A stretch of 64,000 bases of DNA from Litoribacillus peritrichatus (GTDB lineage: Bacteria; Pseudomonadota; Gammaproteobacteria; Pseudomonadales; Litoribrevibacteraceae): NCBI RefSeq assembly GCF_039537985.1, contig NZ_BAABBN010000004.1, positions 434,001-498,000 on the forward strand, read 5' to 3'. Positions 41,072-50,216 of this stretch are shown in pieces. The stretch's first letter is position 1; the number at the start of each line of letters is the position of its first letter. A program made the translations under genes and the position numbers. The notes under the pieces are model-generated. The model saw nothing but the letters and a program-made list of their open reading frames with translations. It was not told the DNA's origin and did no database searches.

Positions 41072-42915
41072 ACGTTTACATTCACTTGGTGGTGCGTCTG
41101 TTTGATCAACGCCTCTCTTGGCATATCAATGATACCAAAGCGGGTGTTTACTTTAACGGTCGCTTTGCTCCGGTTTTTAAGACTTTCTTCCAGACCCGCC
41201 AGGTTTTTGTTGAGAAACGCCAGCGTTTCCTTATGGTTGGTGAAAAAGTTGGCCGTTAGTGTGCTCTGAGACGGGTCGAACCGTATTTGCCCAATGAAAG
41301 GCGCCAGAGGTGGCAGTTCGAATTTCAAGTGCACCAACCAGTGATTTTTCAGCTTTTTATCTCGATCGTTTTCCTGTTTTTCGTCGGGGTTGATTTGCTC
41401 CATGTCCATCTCAACGGAGGTTGGCCCGGAATTAGTCATCACAGGTAAATCAATATGGAGCAGGTTATTGCTGGATGTTTCTAATTGTGAGCTGGCGGAG
41501 GCCAGTCTCAGTGCAGACATTCTGCCCGCCAGTTCTTCCACGTTGACTAATAATTGCCTCAGGGTGTTGCTGATCTGAAGGTCGCTGGTACTTTGCAGCA
41601 GCGAATGCTTGATGTTGCCTGTAAACAGCTGGTGTTTTCGAAATTCGGCCAGCTTCAACCACTGGCTCGAATCAATGGCGGCTTGTGGTGTGCCGGCGGT
41701 TTGGTTGGGTGGCAGAGACTGAGTTGGTTTAGTCTCTTGGGCGGCTAACTTATCTAAAACGGATGCACTGACGTCTGTTTTAAGGCCGGAGCCTGAAATG
41801 CGTCGAATAGATTCCAGCATCCAGTCGAGCATATCGTTTTGTGAAGACGTAGCCGGCGTCATGAGTGACAGTATCTGAGTCCATTCGTGCAATATCGGAA
41901 TGTGCGTATTCGTTGATGTTGCTTGGGTGGAGGTTACTGGGGTCGCAGTTATTTGTTGACTGCTTTGATTGGGCCCGCTGGTTGATGGTGGCGTCACCGC
42001 TTTGTTTAATGATTCCTGAATGGTGACCTGCAGTTTTAATAAAGCGCCAATTAACGTTTGTTTTCCCTGTGGTGCTAAATTGCCTGAATTCAGGTTTGCT
42101 GTTGCCACTGGCTGGCTGGTTTCTGTTTTGCTGTTGTTTGCCGGTGTGTTTTGCCAATGGATCAGTTCTTTGATGAGTGCGCTGACATTGTTTTTAAATT
42201 GTTGTTGGTTGGTATGAGGAAGTGTTTTGAAAATTTCTGCCTGAATGGCTTCTGAAACCGTTTTCAGAATGGTGCTTAAATGCTGTTGACTGCTTGTGAG
42301 GGGATGAATGCCGGGTTGTACTGGCGTTTGCTGAAAGGAAGGGAGGCTCTCTATGATTTTATTGGCTGCTTCCATGGTCAGGCTAAGGTCCAGCAACGCA
42401 CCAATTGCCGGTCGGGACTGACTCAACCACATACGGATAACATGGTTTATCTGTTCGTTAGTGATTGGTTTTTGAGTCGCTTGATCTTTGGTTGCTGTAG
42501 CATTGGTCGCGGTATTGTTGATTTGAGCCGTTGCGCTTGTCGGTTCGGCCGTTTTAACGGAGGCGTTTTGTACTGCATCTCTTGATGTGGGTGACGCAGG
42601 AATGACTTTTTCTATGACTAACTGGTTTTTATTGGTGACTTTTAATTCCAGTTGATCCCCTTTATCTAGAGGGAATTGCGTTGTTAGTTCAAAGACTTTG
42701 CCTTGGATGACTACTTGGGCTTTGTATTGTGCAATGGATTGTTTTTGAGTGGAAATTTGTTCGAGTGTGGCTGTTAAGACTTCTGCTTTAATTTGTTGGC
42801 CGTTGCTGAGGCTGGCCAATTCCGCCGGGGAGATTGAACTCGATGAAGACGGAGAAATAACGGCTTGCCGAAATTGCCCTGTGGCCAACTGTCCTGTGTG
42901 TAGATTAGGCTGCAT
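41068..42915 (-). CDS. FliK-like hook-length control domain protein (second FliK)
   Basis: About 615 residues. The N-terminal roughly 110 residues form a beta-rich domain (GQQIKAEVLTATLEQISTQK, then AQVVIQGKVFELTTQFPL); the middle is Gln/Thr/Ser-rich; the C-terminus (about 500-600) resembles the Flg_hook domain: LKFELPPLAPFIGQIRFD and LTANFFTNHKETLAFLNKNL. It is longer than, and little like, the FliK at 17764. ATG at 42915 is preferred; GTG at 42933 is also possible and neither has a strong ribosome site. The adjacent FhlB gene suggests a functional pair. It is transcribed away from ccmA, with 73-91 bases between them. Confidence 0.85.
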   Translation of the reverse strand: MQPNLHTGQLATGQFRQAVISPSSSSSISPAELASLSNGQQIKAEVLTATLEQISTQKQSIAQYKAQVVIQGKVFELTTQFPLDKGDQLELKVTNKNQLVIEKVIPASPTSRDAVQNASVKTAEPTSATAQINNTATNATATKDQATQKPITNEQINHVIRMWLSQSRPAIGALLDLSLTMEAANKIIESLPSFQQTPVQPGIHPLTSSQQHLSTILKTVSEAIQAEIFKTLPHTNQQQFKNNVSALIKELIHWQNTPANNSKTETSQPVATANLNSGNLAPQGKQTLIGALLKLQVTIQESLNKAVTPPSTSGPNQSSQQITATPVTSTQATSTNTHIPILHEWTQILSLMTPATSSQNDMLDWMLESIRRISGSGLKTDVSASVLDKLAAQETKPTQSLPPNQTAGTPQAAIDSSQWLKLAEFRKHQLFTGNIKHSLLQSTSDLQISNTLRQLLVNVEELAGRMSALRLASASSQLETSSNNLLHIDLPVMTNSGPTSVEMDMEQINPDEKQENDRDKKLKNHWLVHLKFELPPLAPFIGQIRFDPSQSTLTANFFTNHKETLAFLNKNLAGLEESLKNRSKATVKVNTRFGIIDMPREALIKQTHHQVNVNV

Positions 42916-43006
42916 GTGAAAAATCCATGACACTGAGATACATCAGTTAATAATACAACGGTTTTGTAGTATATTCCTGACTTCTAAAGTAATTGGTGTT
43001 TTTGGC

Positions 43007-43651
43007 ATGACAGACTACCTCTCGGTAGACCAACTTCTGATCGAACGGGACGACCGGCTTTTATTTAAAAACCTGAACTTTTCTGTTTCCGCAGGAAAGG
43101 TGGTTCAGTTAGTCGGCCGTAATGGTTCCGGCAAGACGTCTCTTATTCGTACGTTGTTGGGGTTGATGCCAGATTTTGAAGGTCAGCTCACCTGGAAAGG
43201 TAAACCCTTACATCAGGAGCGGGATGACTTCTTCAGTAATTTACTCTACATCGGACACAAAGCCTCGATTAAATCTGCGTTAACTGCTACTGAAAATTTG
43301 GAGTGGTTGACCGCACCTTATCGTAAAGTCACACAAGAAGAAATTGACGAGGCATTAGCAAAGGTCGGGTTGAAAGGATACGAGGATGTGGAATGTCACT
43401 CTATGTCGGCAGGTCAGAATCGTCGTGTTGCCTTGGCTCAGTTGTACTTACTCGACTTACCTGTATGGATTTTGGATGAGCCGTTTACTGCCATTGACCT
43501 GGCTGGTGTCGACCAGCTTGAAGCCAGGATCGCGGAGCATGCAGCGCAGGGCGGAGCCGTGTTGGTAACGACCCATCATGTGATGAACATCGACTCTTTA
43601 ATGAAAGTAAATCTGGATGAATTTGCACCGAGAGGAAGACATGCCGGCTGA
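43007..43651 (+). CDS. ccmA: CcmA, heme-export ABC ATPase of cytochrome c maturation
   Basis: 214 residues. ATPase that with CcmB, CcmC and CcmD releases holo-CcmE. Walker A VGRNGSGKTSLIRTLLGL, signature SAGQNRRVALAQLYLLD and Walker B VWILDEPFTAIDLAG are clear. It opens the ccmABCDEFGHI operon; ccmB begins inside its last codons. The region before it has no clear promoter by eye. Confidence 0.97.
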   Translation: MTDYLSVDQLLIERDDRLLFKNLNFSVSAGKVVQLVGRNGSGKTSLIRTLLGLMPDFEGQLTWKGKPLHQERDDFFSNLLYIGHKASIKSALTATENLEWLTAPYRKVTQEEIDEALAKVGLKGYEDVECHSMSAGQNRRVALAQLYLLDLPVWILDEPFTAIDLAGVDQLEARIAEHAAQGGAVLVTTHHVMNIDSLMKVNLDEFAPRGRHAG

Positions 43652-44321
43652 TCTCGGATTTTTTGCATTATTATCACGTGACCTGAAACTTGCCTTCCGT
43701 CAGAAAAGTGACATCATCAATCCGCTGATGTTTTTTGTGATGGTCATAACCTTATTCCCTTTAGGTGTTTCCCCCGATCCAAATGAGTTGGCCAACATTG
43801 CACCCGGTATTATTTGGGTGGCAGCACTGCTCGCCTCCATGTTGTCGATGGAAAATATGTTTCGTACCGACTTCGAAGACGGCTCGTTAGAGCGCATGTT
43901 AGTTTCTCCGATGCCCGGCTTTTTGATCGCTATAGCCAAAGTTTTAACCCACTTTTTGGTAACAGGATTGCCTTTGGTGTTTATTGCCCCGGTATTAGCC
44001 TATATGCTTAACCTCCCAAGTGAGGCCTACGGGGTTATGGTGATCAGTCTTCTGCTTGGTTTACCAACATTAAGTCTGGTTGGGGCCATTGGTTCCGCTT
44101 TGACTGTGGGACTCAAAAGAGGGGCACTTTTATTACCTTTGCTGGTCATACCCTTTTTTATTCCGGTATTGATTTTCGGAACGGGGGCTTTGCAAGGGGT
44201 AATTATGGAACAACCTGTCACAGGTCAGTTAAGCCTTTTGGCAGCTTTGTTATTGTTTAGTTTGGCAAGCGCACCTTTTGCGTGTTCTGCGTCGTTGAAG
44301 ATAAGTATGGGTAACGGATGA
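43641..44321 (+). CDS. ccmB: CcmB, ABC-type membrane subunit of cytochrome c maturation
   Basis: 226 residues, six hydrophobic segments. N-terminus FFALLSRDLKLAFRQKSDII followed by NPLMFFVMVITLFPLGVSPD is typical. ATG 43641 has AGAGGAAG before it and overlaps ccmA by 11 bases; the longer frame from 43617 is not used. ccmC starts 4 bases before its stop (ATGA). Confidence 0.96.
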   Translation: MPADLGFFALLSRDLKLAFRQKSDIINPLMFFVMVITLFPLGVSPDPNELANIAPGIIWVAALLASMLSMENMFRTDFEDGSLERMLVSPMPGFLIAIAKVLTHFLVTGLPLVFIAPVLAYMLNLPSEAYGVMVISLLLGLPTLSLVGAIGSALTVGLKRGALLLPLLVIPFFIPVLIFGTGALQGVIMEQPVTGQLSLLAALLLFSLASAPFACSASLKISMGNG

Positions 44322-45073
44322 GTTTTAAAGCAAAGTTTAAGCGTTGGTTTCATAGCTGGGCTTCGCCAAAGTGGTTCTTTGAAAAAAGTGAACGTTGGTT
44401 GCCGTGGTTAGGTATTCCGGCGTTGATGTTATTGACTGTCGGCTTGATTTGGGGCCTGATATTTGCGCCCGAAGATTATCAGCAAGGCAACAGTTTCAGA
44501 ATTATTTATCTGCATGTGCCATCCGCTATTTTGTCTCAGTCCATTTTTATGATGATGGCGGTTGCCGGAGCAATTAATTTAATCTGGCGCATTAAGCTTG
44601 CCGACATGGCGGCTAAACATTGTGCTCCGATAGGCGCTTCTTTTGCTTTTATCGCGCTCGCCACCGGCGCCATCTGGGGGAAGCCAACCTGGGGAACCTG
44701 GTGGGTGTGGGATGCGCGATTGACGTCCATGCTGATTCTTTTGTTCTTATATTTAGGGGTCATAGCCCTTTATTCCGCCATTGATAACCGTGAAACCGCA
44801 GGGCGTTCAACGGCCATTTTATCTTTGGTTGGGTTGGTTAATATACCCATCATCAAATATTCGGTTGAGCTATGGAATACTCTCCATCAGCCAGCCACGT
44901 TCAAGTTAACAGAAAAACCGGCCATGCCAGCAGAAATGTGGTTACCTCTTTTGCTGATGGTGATTGGTTTTTACCTCTTTTTTGGTTGGATTTTATTTAA
45001 AAGAATGCGTGCCGAAGTGATTGAACGTGAGTTCAAAGCGAAGTGGCTGCAAAAGAAATTAATTAAAAATTAA
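44318..45073 (+). CDS. ccmC: CcmC, heme-handling protein of cytochrome c maturation
   Basis: 251 residues with about six TM helices. CcmC passes heme to CcmE in the periplasm. The heme-binding Trp-rich WWD motif is WGKPTWGTWWVWDARLTSML. ATGA overlap with ccmB. The sequence fits CcmC of gammaproteobacteria throughout. Confidence 0.97.
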   Translation: MSFKAKFKRWFHSWASPKWFFEKSERWLPWLGIPALMLLTVGLIWGLIFAPEDYQQGNSFRIIYLHVPSAILSQSIFMMMAVAGAINLIWRIKLADMAAKHCAPIGASFAFIALATGAIWGKPTWGTWWVWDARLTSMLILLFLYLGVIALYSAIDNRETAGRSTAILSLVGLVNIPIIKYSVELWNTLHQPATFKLTEKPAMPAEMWLPLLLMVIGFYLFFGWILFKRMRAEVIEREFKAKWLQKKLIKN

Positions 45074-45118
45074 TTCTTAAAGCGACAAAGATCGCTCTTT
45101 GGTGTGGAGTTGTAATAC

Positions 45119-45301
45119 GTGGGTGAGTTTGAGTCATTTCAGGCCTTTATCGAAATGGGTGGTCATGGTTTGTACGTGTGGTTGGCGTATGCTGTGGGCG
45201 CTTTAGTAATAGGTTTAAATATTTGGTGGGTTGGGCGGATCAGGAAGTTAGCCGAACAAAGAGTGAAGAAGTATGTTCGACGACAAGAGCTTGAGGGGTA
45301 A
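45119..45301 (+). CDS. ccmD: CcmD, small membrane protein of cytochrome c maturation
   Basis: 60 residues, one TM helix (about 14-37: GLYVWLAYAVGALVIGLNIW) and a basic C-terminus (RIRKLAEQRVKKYVRRQ), the usual CcmD shape. It starts at GTG 45119 with GGAG about 9 bases upstream and is 3 bases before ccmE. Confidence 0.9.
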   Translation: MGEFESFQAFIEMGGHGLYVWLAYAVGALVIGLNIWWVGRIRKLAEQRVKKYVRRQELEG

Positions 45302-45304
45302 TTC

Positions 45305-45760
45305 ATGGCTATGCATCCTAAACGGAAAAAACGTCTGATCGCAGTGTGTTTGATTGTGGTAGCTGCCAGTGCAGCGATTGCCCTAATTCTTTCGGCATTG
45401 TCTTCAAATATTAATTTATTTTTCTCTACGACTCAGATAGCTCAGGGGGAAGCGCCGATTGAACAGCGTATTCGTGCTGGCGGGATGGTTCTTGAGAACA
45501 GTGTGAAGCGCGATCCAAGCAGTCTGAAAGTGGAGTTTGTGTTAACGGATTATGCCAACGAAGTGACAGTGGAATATACGGGGATTCTTCCTGATTTGTT
45601 CCGTGAAGGTCAGGGTATTGTTGTAACCGGAAAATTAAATCAGTCCAAGGTGTTTGTGGCCAGTGAAGTTTTGGCAAAACACGATGAAAACTATATGCCG
45701 CCCGAAGTGGCTGATGCATTAGAAAAGTCCGGTCATTCTGACAAGATTGAACAGCAGTAG
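45305..45760 (+). CDS. ccmE: CcmE, periplasmic heme chaperone
   Basis: 151 residues. N-terminal membrane anchor (about 8-30), beta-barrel domain with IRAGGMVLENSVKRD and the covalent heme-binding His in EVLAKHDENYMPPEVADAL. The HDENY sequence is the classic CcmE site. Receives heme from CcmC and gives it to CcmF/H. Confidence 0.97.
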   Translation: MAMHPKRKKRLIAVCLIVVAASAAIALILSALSSNINLFFSTTQIAQGEAPIEQRIRAGGMVLENSVKRDPSSLKVEFVLTDYANEVTVEYTGILPDLFREGQGIVVTGKLNQSKVFVASEVLAKHDENYMPPEVADALEKSGHSDKIEQQ

Positions 45761-45772
45761 GAGTTGCCTTTT

Positions 45773-47722
45773 ATGATCCCGGAAATAGGGCACTACGCCT
45801 TAATATTGGCCTTAGTAATGTCTGTTGCTTTGTCCATTTTACCTTTGTACGGCACTGCTCGTAATAACTTAGTGTTTCAGATATCAGCCAAACCTTTAAC
45901 CTGGGGGGTCTTTTCCTTCCTGGTGATCAGTTTTGTGTGTTTGACCTTATCCTTTTTACAGGATGATTTCTCTGTTAAATACGTTGCGAACCATTCCAAC
46001 ACTATGTTGCCGTTTGGCTTTAAATTTTCAGCTGTGTGGAGTGCTCACGAAGGTTCCATGTTGCTTTGGGTTTTAATTTTAGGTGCTTGGGCATTTGCTG
46101 TTTCAATTTTCAGTAAAAGCTTACCTGCCGATGTACTTGCCCGTGTTTTAGCTGTGTTAGGTATGGTTTGTACCGGTTTTATTTTGTTCACACTGGTCAC
46201 GTCGAACCCATTTGAACGCCTATTGCCTAATATTCCGGAAGACGGTGCTGATTTAAACCCACTGCTTCAGGATTTTGGCCTGATTGTTCATCCTCCTATG
46301 TTGTACATGGGGTATGTTGGCTTTGCGGTTTCGTTCGCATTTGCGATTGCAGCATTGATGACAGGAAAATTAGACGCTGCCTGGGCTAAGTGGTCTCGCC
46401 CTTGGACATTGATTGCCTGGATGTTCCTGACATTGGGTATTTCGCTGGGTAGTTGGTGGGCGTATTACGAACTTGGCTGGGGTGGCTGGTGGTTCTGGGA
46501 CCCGGTAGAAAACGCTTCTTTCATGCCTTGGCTGGTGGGTACGGCTTTGATTCACTCGTTGGCAGTGACTGAAAAGCGTGGTGCTTTCAAAAGCTGGACT
46601 GTCTTGTTGGCCATCGTGGCGTTCTCGCTAAGTTTATTGGGTACTTTCTTGGTTCGTTCTGGCGTATTAACTTCGGTTCATGCGTTTGCGACTGATCCTA
46701 CGCGTGGCTATTTTATTCTTGTGCTGTTAGCGATTACGTTTGGTGGTTCGTTATTGCTTTACGCATTAAAGGCACCAACAGTGCACTCCAAAGTTAAATA
46801 TAAAGCGCTTTCTCGTGAAACTTTCTTGTTGATTAACAACATTATTCTGACCGTCGTAGCATCTGTGATTTTGCTGGGAACGCTTTATCCGCTGTTACTT
46901 GATGCGTTGGATCTGGGTAAGATTTCTGTAGGACCTCCGTACTTCAACGCAGTCTTTGTTCCTATGATGTGTTTGTTGGTTGTCTTTTTGGGTGTGGGGC
47001 CTTCCAGTCGTTGGAAAGCCACAAAGGCCCAATACCTGATTGGTAAATTAACCGCAGTCTTCATCATTGCCATAATAGCGGGCTTGATTGTGCCATTTGT
47101 TTACGATGGCGACTTTGATGGTGCTGTCTGGATGTCTATGACGTTGGCATTCTGGGTAATGGGCTCAATCATTGTGGATTTGAAAGACAAATCTAACGGT
47201 CGTACTCACTGGATGGATCGTCTGAAGAAGTTGCCTGCAAGCTACTATGGTATGCAATTTGCGCATCTGGGTGTGGTGGTTACCCTGATCGGCATATGCA
47301 TGGTGGCGGTTTATGATCACCAGGAAGACCTGAGAATGTCTGCCGGTGATTCCATTCAGGTGGAAGAGTACCGCTTTGACTTCATGGGCACGAAAGGGGT
47401 GCGCGGGCCAAACTATGTCGCGGACGTAGGGGATTTCAGAGTTTATAAAAACGACGAGGAAATCAGCTCCATTCATCCTGAAAAGCGTAAATATAACGTC
47501 AGTCGTCAGATCATGACGGAAGCCGGAATTGATCCGGGTTTAACCCGGGATTTGTACGTGTCATTGGGTGAACCTTTGGGTGAGGGTCGTGCCTGGGCGG
47601 TTCGTGTCCATGTTAAACCTTTCATTCGTTGGATTTGGTTAGGTTCTATCCTGATGGCCATTGGTGGCATTCTTGCGGTAGCAGATAAGCGTTACCGCGC
47701 AAGAAATACGGGAGTGGCTTAA
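45773..47722 (+). CDS. ccmF: CcmF, cytochrome c heme lyase subunit
   Basis: 649 residues, many TM helices. It attaches heme to apocytochrome c together with CcmH and CcmI. Key segments: HSNTMLPFGFKFSAVWSAHE, HPPMLYMGYVGFAVSFAFA and the WWD motif GWGGWWFWDPVENASFMPWL. ATG 45773 with AGGAG 9 bases upstream is preferred to the TTG at 45764. Confidence 0.97.
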   Translation: MIPEIGHYALILALVMSVALSILPLYGTARNNLVFQISAKPLTWGVFSFLVISFVCLTLSFLQDDFSVKYVANHSNTMLPFGFKFSAVWSAHEGSMLLWVLILGAWAFAVSIFSKSLPADVLARVLAVLGMVCTGFILFTLVTSNPFERLLPNIPEDGADLNPLLQDFGLIVHPPMLYMGYVGFAVSFAFAIAALMTGKLDAAWAKWSRPWTLIAWMFLTLGISLGSWWAYYELGWGGWWFWDPVENASFMPWLVGTALIHSLAVTEKRGAFKSWTVLLAIVAFSLSLLGTFLVRSGVLTSVHAFATDPTRGYFILVLLAITFGGSLLLYALKAPTVHSKVKYKALSRETFLLINNIILTVVASVILLGTLYPLLLDALDLGKISVGPPYFNAVFVPMMCLLVVFLGVGPSSRWKATKAQYLIGKLTAVFIIAIIAGLIVPFVYDGDFDGAVWMSMTLAFWVMGSIIVDLKDKSNGRTHWMDRLKKLPASYYGMQFAHLGVVVTLIGICMVAVYDHQEDLRMSAGDSIQVEEYRFDFMGTKGVRGPNYVADVGDFRVYKNDEEISSIHPEKRKYNVSRQIMTEAGIDPGLTRDLYVSLGEPLGEGRAWAVRVHVKPFIRWIWLGSILMAIGGILAVADKRYRARNTGVA

Positions 47723-47723
47723 A

Positions 47724-48248
47724 ATGAGACGATTAGCGCTATTTGTCCCTTTTATTATTTTTTTATTGTTAGGCTTCTTCTTGTTTCGGGGATTAAGTCT
47801 TGACCCGAAAGAGCTTCCTTCTGCGCTGATAGGGAAGCCATTCCCTGCATTTGCTGCCAGTACTCTGGATGGCAAACAGGTGTCAGAAGCGGATCTTAAA
47901 GGTGAGGTGGCACTTGTTAATATCTGGGCAACCTGGTGCCCGACCTGTAAACAAGAACATGCCTACCTTAATAAGTTAGCTCGCGAAGGCGTTAAAATCT
48001 TTGGTGTCAATTACAAAGATGAGACGGAAAAAGCGAAGGTTTGGCTGCAACAATTAGGCAACCCGTATGAGTTCAACGTTCAAGACGAAGACGGCATGAT
48101 CGGCCTTGATCTTGGGGTGTACGGCGCGCCGGAGACGTACTTACTGGATAAAAACGGCGTTGTTCGTTTAAAGCATGTGGGTGATGTTAATGACCGGGTT
48201 TGGAAAGAAAAAATTCAGCCTGAATTTCAGAAGTGGTCCGAACTATGA
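47724..48248 (+). CDS. ccmG: CcmG (DsbE), thiol-disulfide oxidoreductase
   Basis: 174 residues. N-terminal membrane anchor (about 4-22) and a periplasmic thioredoxin domain with active site NIWATWCPTCKQEHAYLNKL. It reduces apocytochrome c cysteines. It follows ccmF by 1 base, and ccmH starts inside its last codon. Confidence 0.96.
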   Translation: MRRLALFVPFIIFLLLGFFLFRGLSLDPKELPSALIGKPFPAFAASTLDGKQVSEADLKGEVALVNIWATWCPTCKQEHAYLNKLAREGVKIFGVNYKDETEKAKVWLQQLGNPYEFNVQDEDGMIGLDLGVYGAPETYLLDKNGVVRLKHVGDVNDRVWKEKIQPEFQKWSEL

Positions 48249-48733
48249 TTCACAGTGCTTTAAAACGCTTTGTTTGTTTGATCATTCTGTCGTTCAGTTG
48301 TTCGAGTTTTGCCGTAATCGAACTACTGGAGTTTGATACTGAAGTCGAAAAAGAACGCTATCAAACGTTAATTGATGAACTTCGTTGTCCAAAATGCCAG
48401 AACCAAAACCTGGCCGACTCGGATTCGCAAATCGCCATTGATTTGCGCCAAAAAGTCCGGGATCTGATGGATCAGGGCAAGAACGATGAGGAAATCAAGT
48501 CGCACCTGGTCGCCCGGTACGGGGATTTCGTATTGTATCGTCCTGAAGTTAAAGAGGTTACTTATTTACTTTGGTATGGCCCGGCCGTGTTTTTATTCAT
48601 TGGGTTTATTGTGGTGGTGGTTGTGCTTCGCCGAAATAAACAGGATTCCAGTGATGATAAAGAGGCGAGCCTCTCGGAAGAAGAGCGTCAGGAACGAATT
48701 CGTCAATTAATGAATAAGAACTCGGAGAAATAA
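48245..48733 (+). CDS. ccmH: CcmH, cytochrome c maturation redox protein
   Basis: 162 residues. Signal peptide (about 1-25), the LRCPKCQNQNLADS motif with the CxxC site, and a C-terminal TM helix (about 106-128). It is the short CcmH (CcmH/CycL) with CcmI as a separate gene, as in Pseudomonas, unlike the E. coli fusion. ATG overlaps the ccmG stop (ATGA). Confidence 0.96.
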   Translation: MIHSALKRFVCLIILSFSCSSFAVIELLEFDTEVEKERYQTLIDELRCPKCQNQNLADSDSQIAIDLRQKVRDLMDQGKNDEEIKSHLVARYGDFVLYRPEVKEVTYLLWYGPAVFLFIGFIVVVVVLRRNKQDSSDDKEASLSEEERQERIRQLMNKNSEK

Positions 48734-48737
48734 CAGA

Positions 48738-50012
48738 ATGACATTATTGTGGCTGGTAATTGCACTAATGACTGCTGTCATGTTGTTGCTCTTTTTAATG
48801 CCGCTTCGAATGGCCAAGTCCTTTGAAGTGGAACCGCACGTGAAAGATCAATCGGTACTTAATACTCAGGTATTTAAAGAGCATGTGAATCAACTGGAAC
48901 AGGATTTGGCTGAAGGCCTGTTCGATCAGGCTTCGTTTGATGAACAAAAGCGAGAGCTGGAAGATCGCTACTTGTTGGATATGCAGTCGGTTGGTTCTGA
49001 GTCGGCGGCGTCGGCGAATCATTCCGTGTCATCTAAATCGTTTGTTGTTCTGGCGGCGATTGGTTTGATTTGTTCGGTCGGAGCCTTGGCAACTTATAAC
49101 AAGATGGGCGTCTCACCGGACAGTCTGGAAATGGCTGAAAGTCTTAAACAGGTTTCTGACTTATCTGAAGAAGAGTTGTTGGTTCGGCTGGAGCAGCAGC
49201 TTGAGGAAAATCCGGATCGTTTGGATGGTCAGTTGTTGTTAGCGCGGACGTATTTGACTCTGGGTCGAACAGCGGACGCGATCAAACCATTAAGAGTGGC
49301 GGTTGAGTTATCAAAGGGTAAGCCGGGTGAAGCTATGGTGCTTGCGAATTTGGCTCAGGCGGTTTATTTCTCAGACCCATCGACCATAACGCAGGAAGCG
49401 GAAGACTTGATAGCTCAGGCATTAACGCTTGACCCGCAAGAACCGACGGCGCTTGGTTTGGCCGGTATCTTTGCTTTTGAAAAAGAGGATTATCAAACTG
49501 CGATCGATCAATGGCAGAAGATTTTAGGCATGGTCGAAGACGGGCCAAATGCAGAGTCTCTTCGTCAGGGTATTGCTAATGCCCGTAAGCGATTGGAAGA
49601 AAAAACCGGGGTGAGTTCAGCGCCTGCAGAAGCTCAGGTTTCTGATGCAGTGGCTGCAGAAGTGTCGGATTTTTCAGGCTTAACCGTCGCTGTTGGTGTA
49701 ACGGACGACGTTCGTTCTCAGTTTGCAGAACAAACCAAAGTCTTTGTGTATGCCCGGCACGTGAACGGTCCTCGTATGCCTTTGTCGATTCAGACAACGT
49801 CGTTAAGTGAGTTGCCGCTTCAATTGACTTTGGATGATTCAACTTCCATGGCCGGGATGGCAAAACTGTCGGATGCAGAGCAAGTTGAAGTGGTGGCCAG
49901 AATATCCATTACAGGCACCGCAATGCCTTCCGAAGGGGATGTTGAAGTAGTCAGTAAGCCGGTTGTTGTGGCGGAGTCTGCAAAGCCCATCGTTTTAGAG
50001 TTAACTCAATAG
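48738..50012 (+). CDS. ccmI: CcmI, cytochrome c biogenesis TPR protein
   Basis: 424 residues. Two TM helices (about 3-22 and 95-115) and a long periplasmic part with TPR repeats (about 150-285: QLLLARTYLTLGRTADAIKP, GLAGIFAFEKEDYQTAIDQW). The C-terminal roughly 110 residues are a beta-rich domain (VFVYARHVNGPRMPLSIQTT) found in Pseudomonas-type CcmI. It presents apocytochrome to CcmF/H. It ends the ccm operon. Confidence 0.94.
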   Translation: MTLLWLVIALMTAVMLLLFLMPLRMAKSFEVEPHVKDQSVLNTQVFKEHVNQLEQDLAEGLFDQASFDEQKRELEDRYLLDMQSVGSESAASANHSVSSKSFVVLAAIGLICSVGALATYNKMGVSPDSLEMAESLKQVSDLSEEELLVRLEQQLEENPDRLDGQLLLARTYLTLGRTADAIKPLRVAVELSKGKPGEAMVLANLAQAVYFSDPSTITQEAEDLIAQALTLDPQEPTALGLAGIFAFEKEDYQTAIDQWQKILGMVEDGPNAESLRQGIANARKRLEEKTGVSSAPAEAQVSDAVAAEVSDFSGLTVAVGVTDDVRSQFAEQTKVFVYARHVNGPRMPLSIQTTSLSELPLQLTLDDSTSMAGMAKLSDAEQVEVVARISITGTAMPSEGDVEVVSKPVVVAESAKPIVLELTQ

Positions 50013-50026
50013 CTGAAATTGCTTAT

Positions 50027-50057
50027 CCAGGTTTCTGATCAGGAGCCTGGTTCTTTT
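50027..50057 (+). terminator. Terminator after ccmI
   Basis: CCAGGTTTCT and AGGAGCCTGG pair (10 bp, two G-U) around a GATC loop, followed by TTCTTTT. It lies 14 bases after the ccmI stop. Confidence 0.65.
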
Positions 50058-50216
50058 GTACTGTTTATTTCACCCCGGCATCCCCTGATCCAGAGTTCTT
50101 TTTAGGTCTCGCTTGGTATAACATTAGCGGGTTATTGTTGCAGGAAAATCTGTGTTTGGTTACGTTGCGATTTCTTTGCTGCCGCCATACGCAATATAAG
50201 GGAATAAACACCTCAT

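Noticed and set aside
50130..50146. TGGTATAACATTAGCGG resembling a sigma-54 site before the GntR gene
   Set aside because: GG and GC are correctly spaced but neither element matches the consensus otherwise, and the genes behind it are not a known sigma-54 class.
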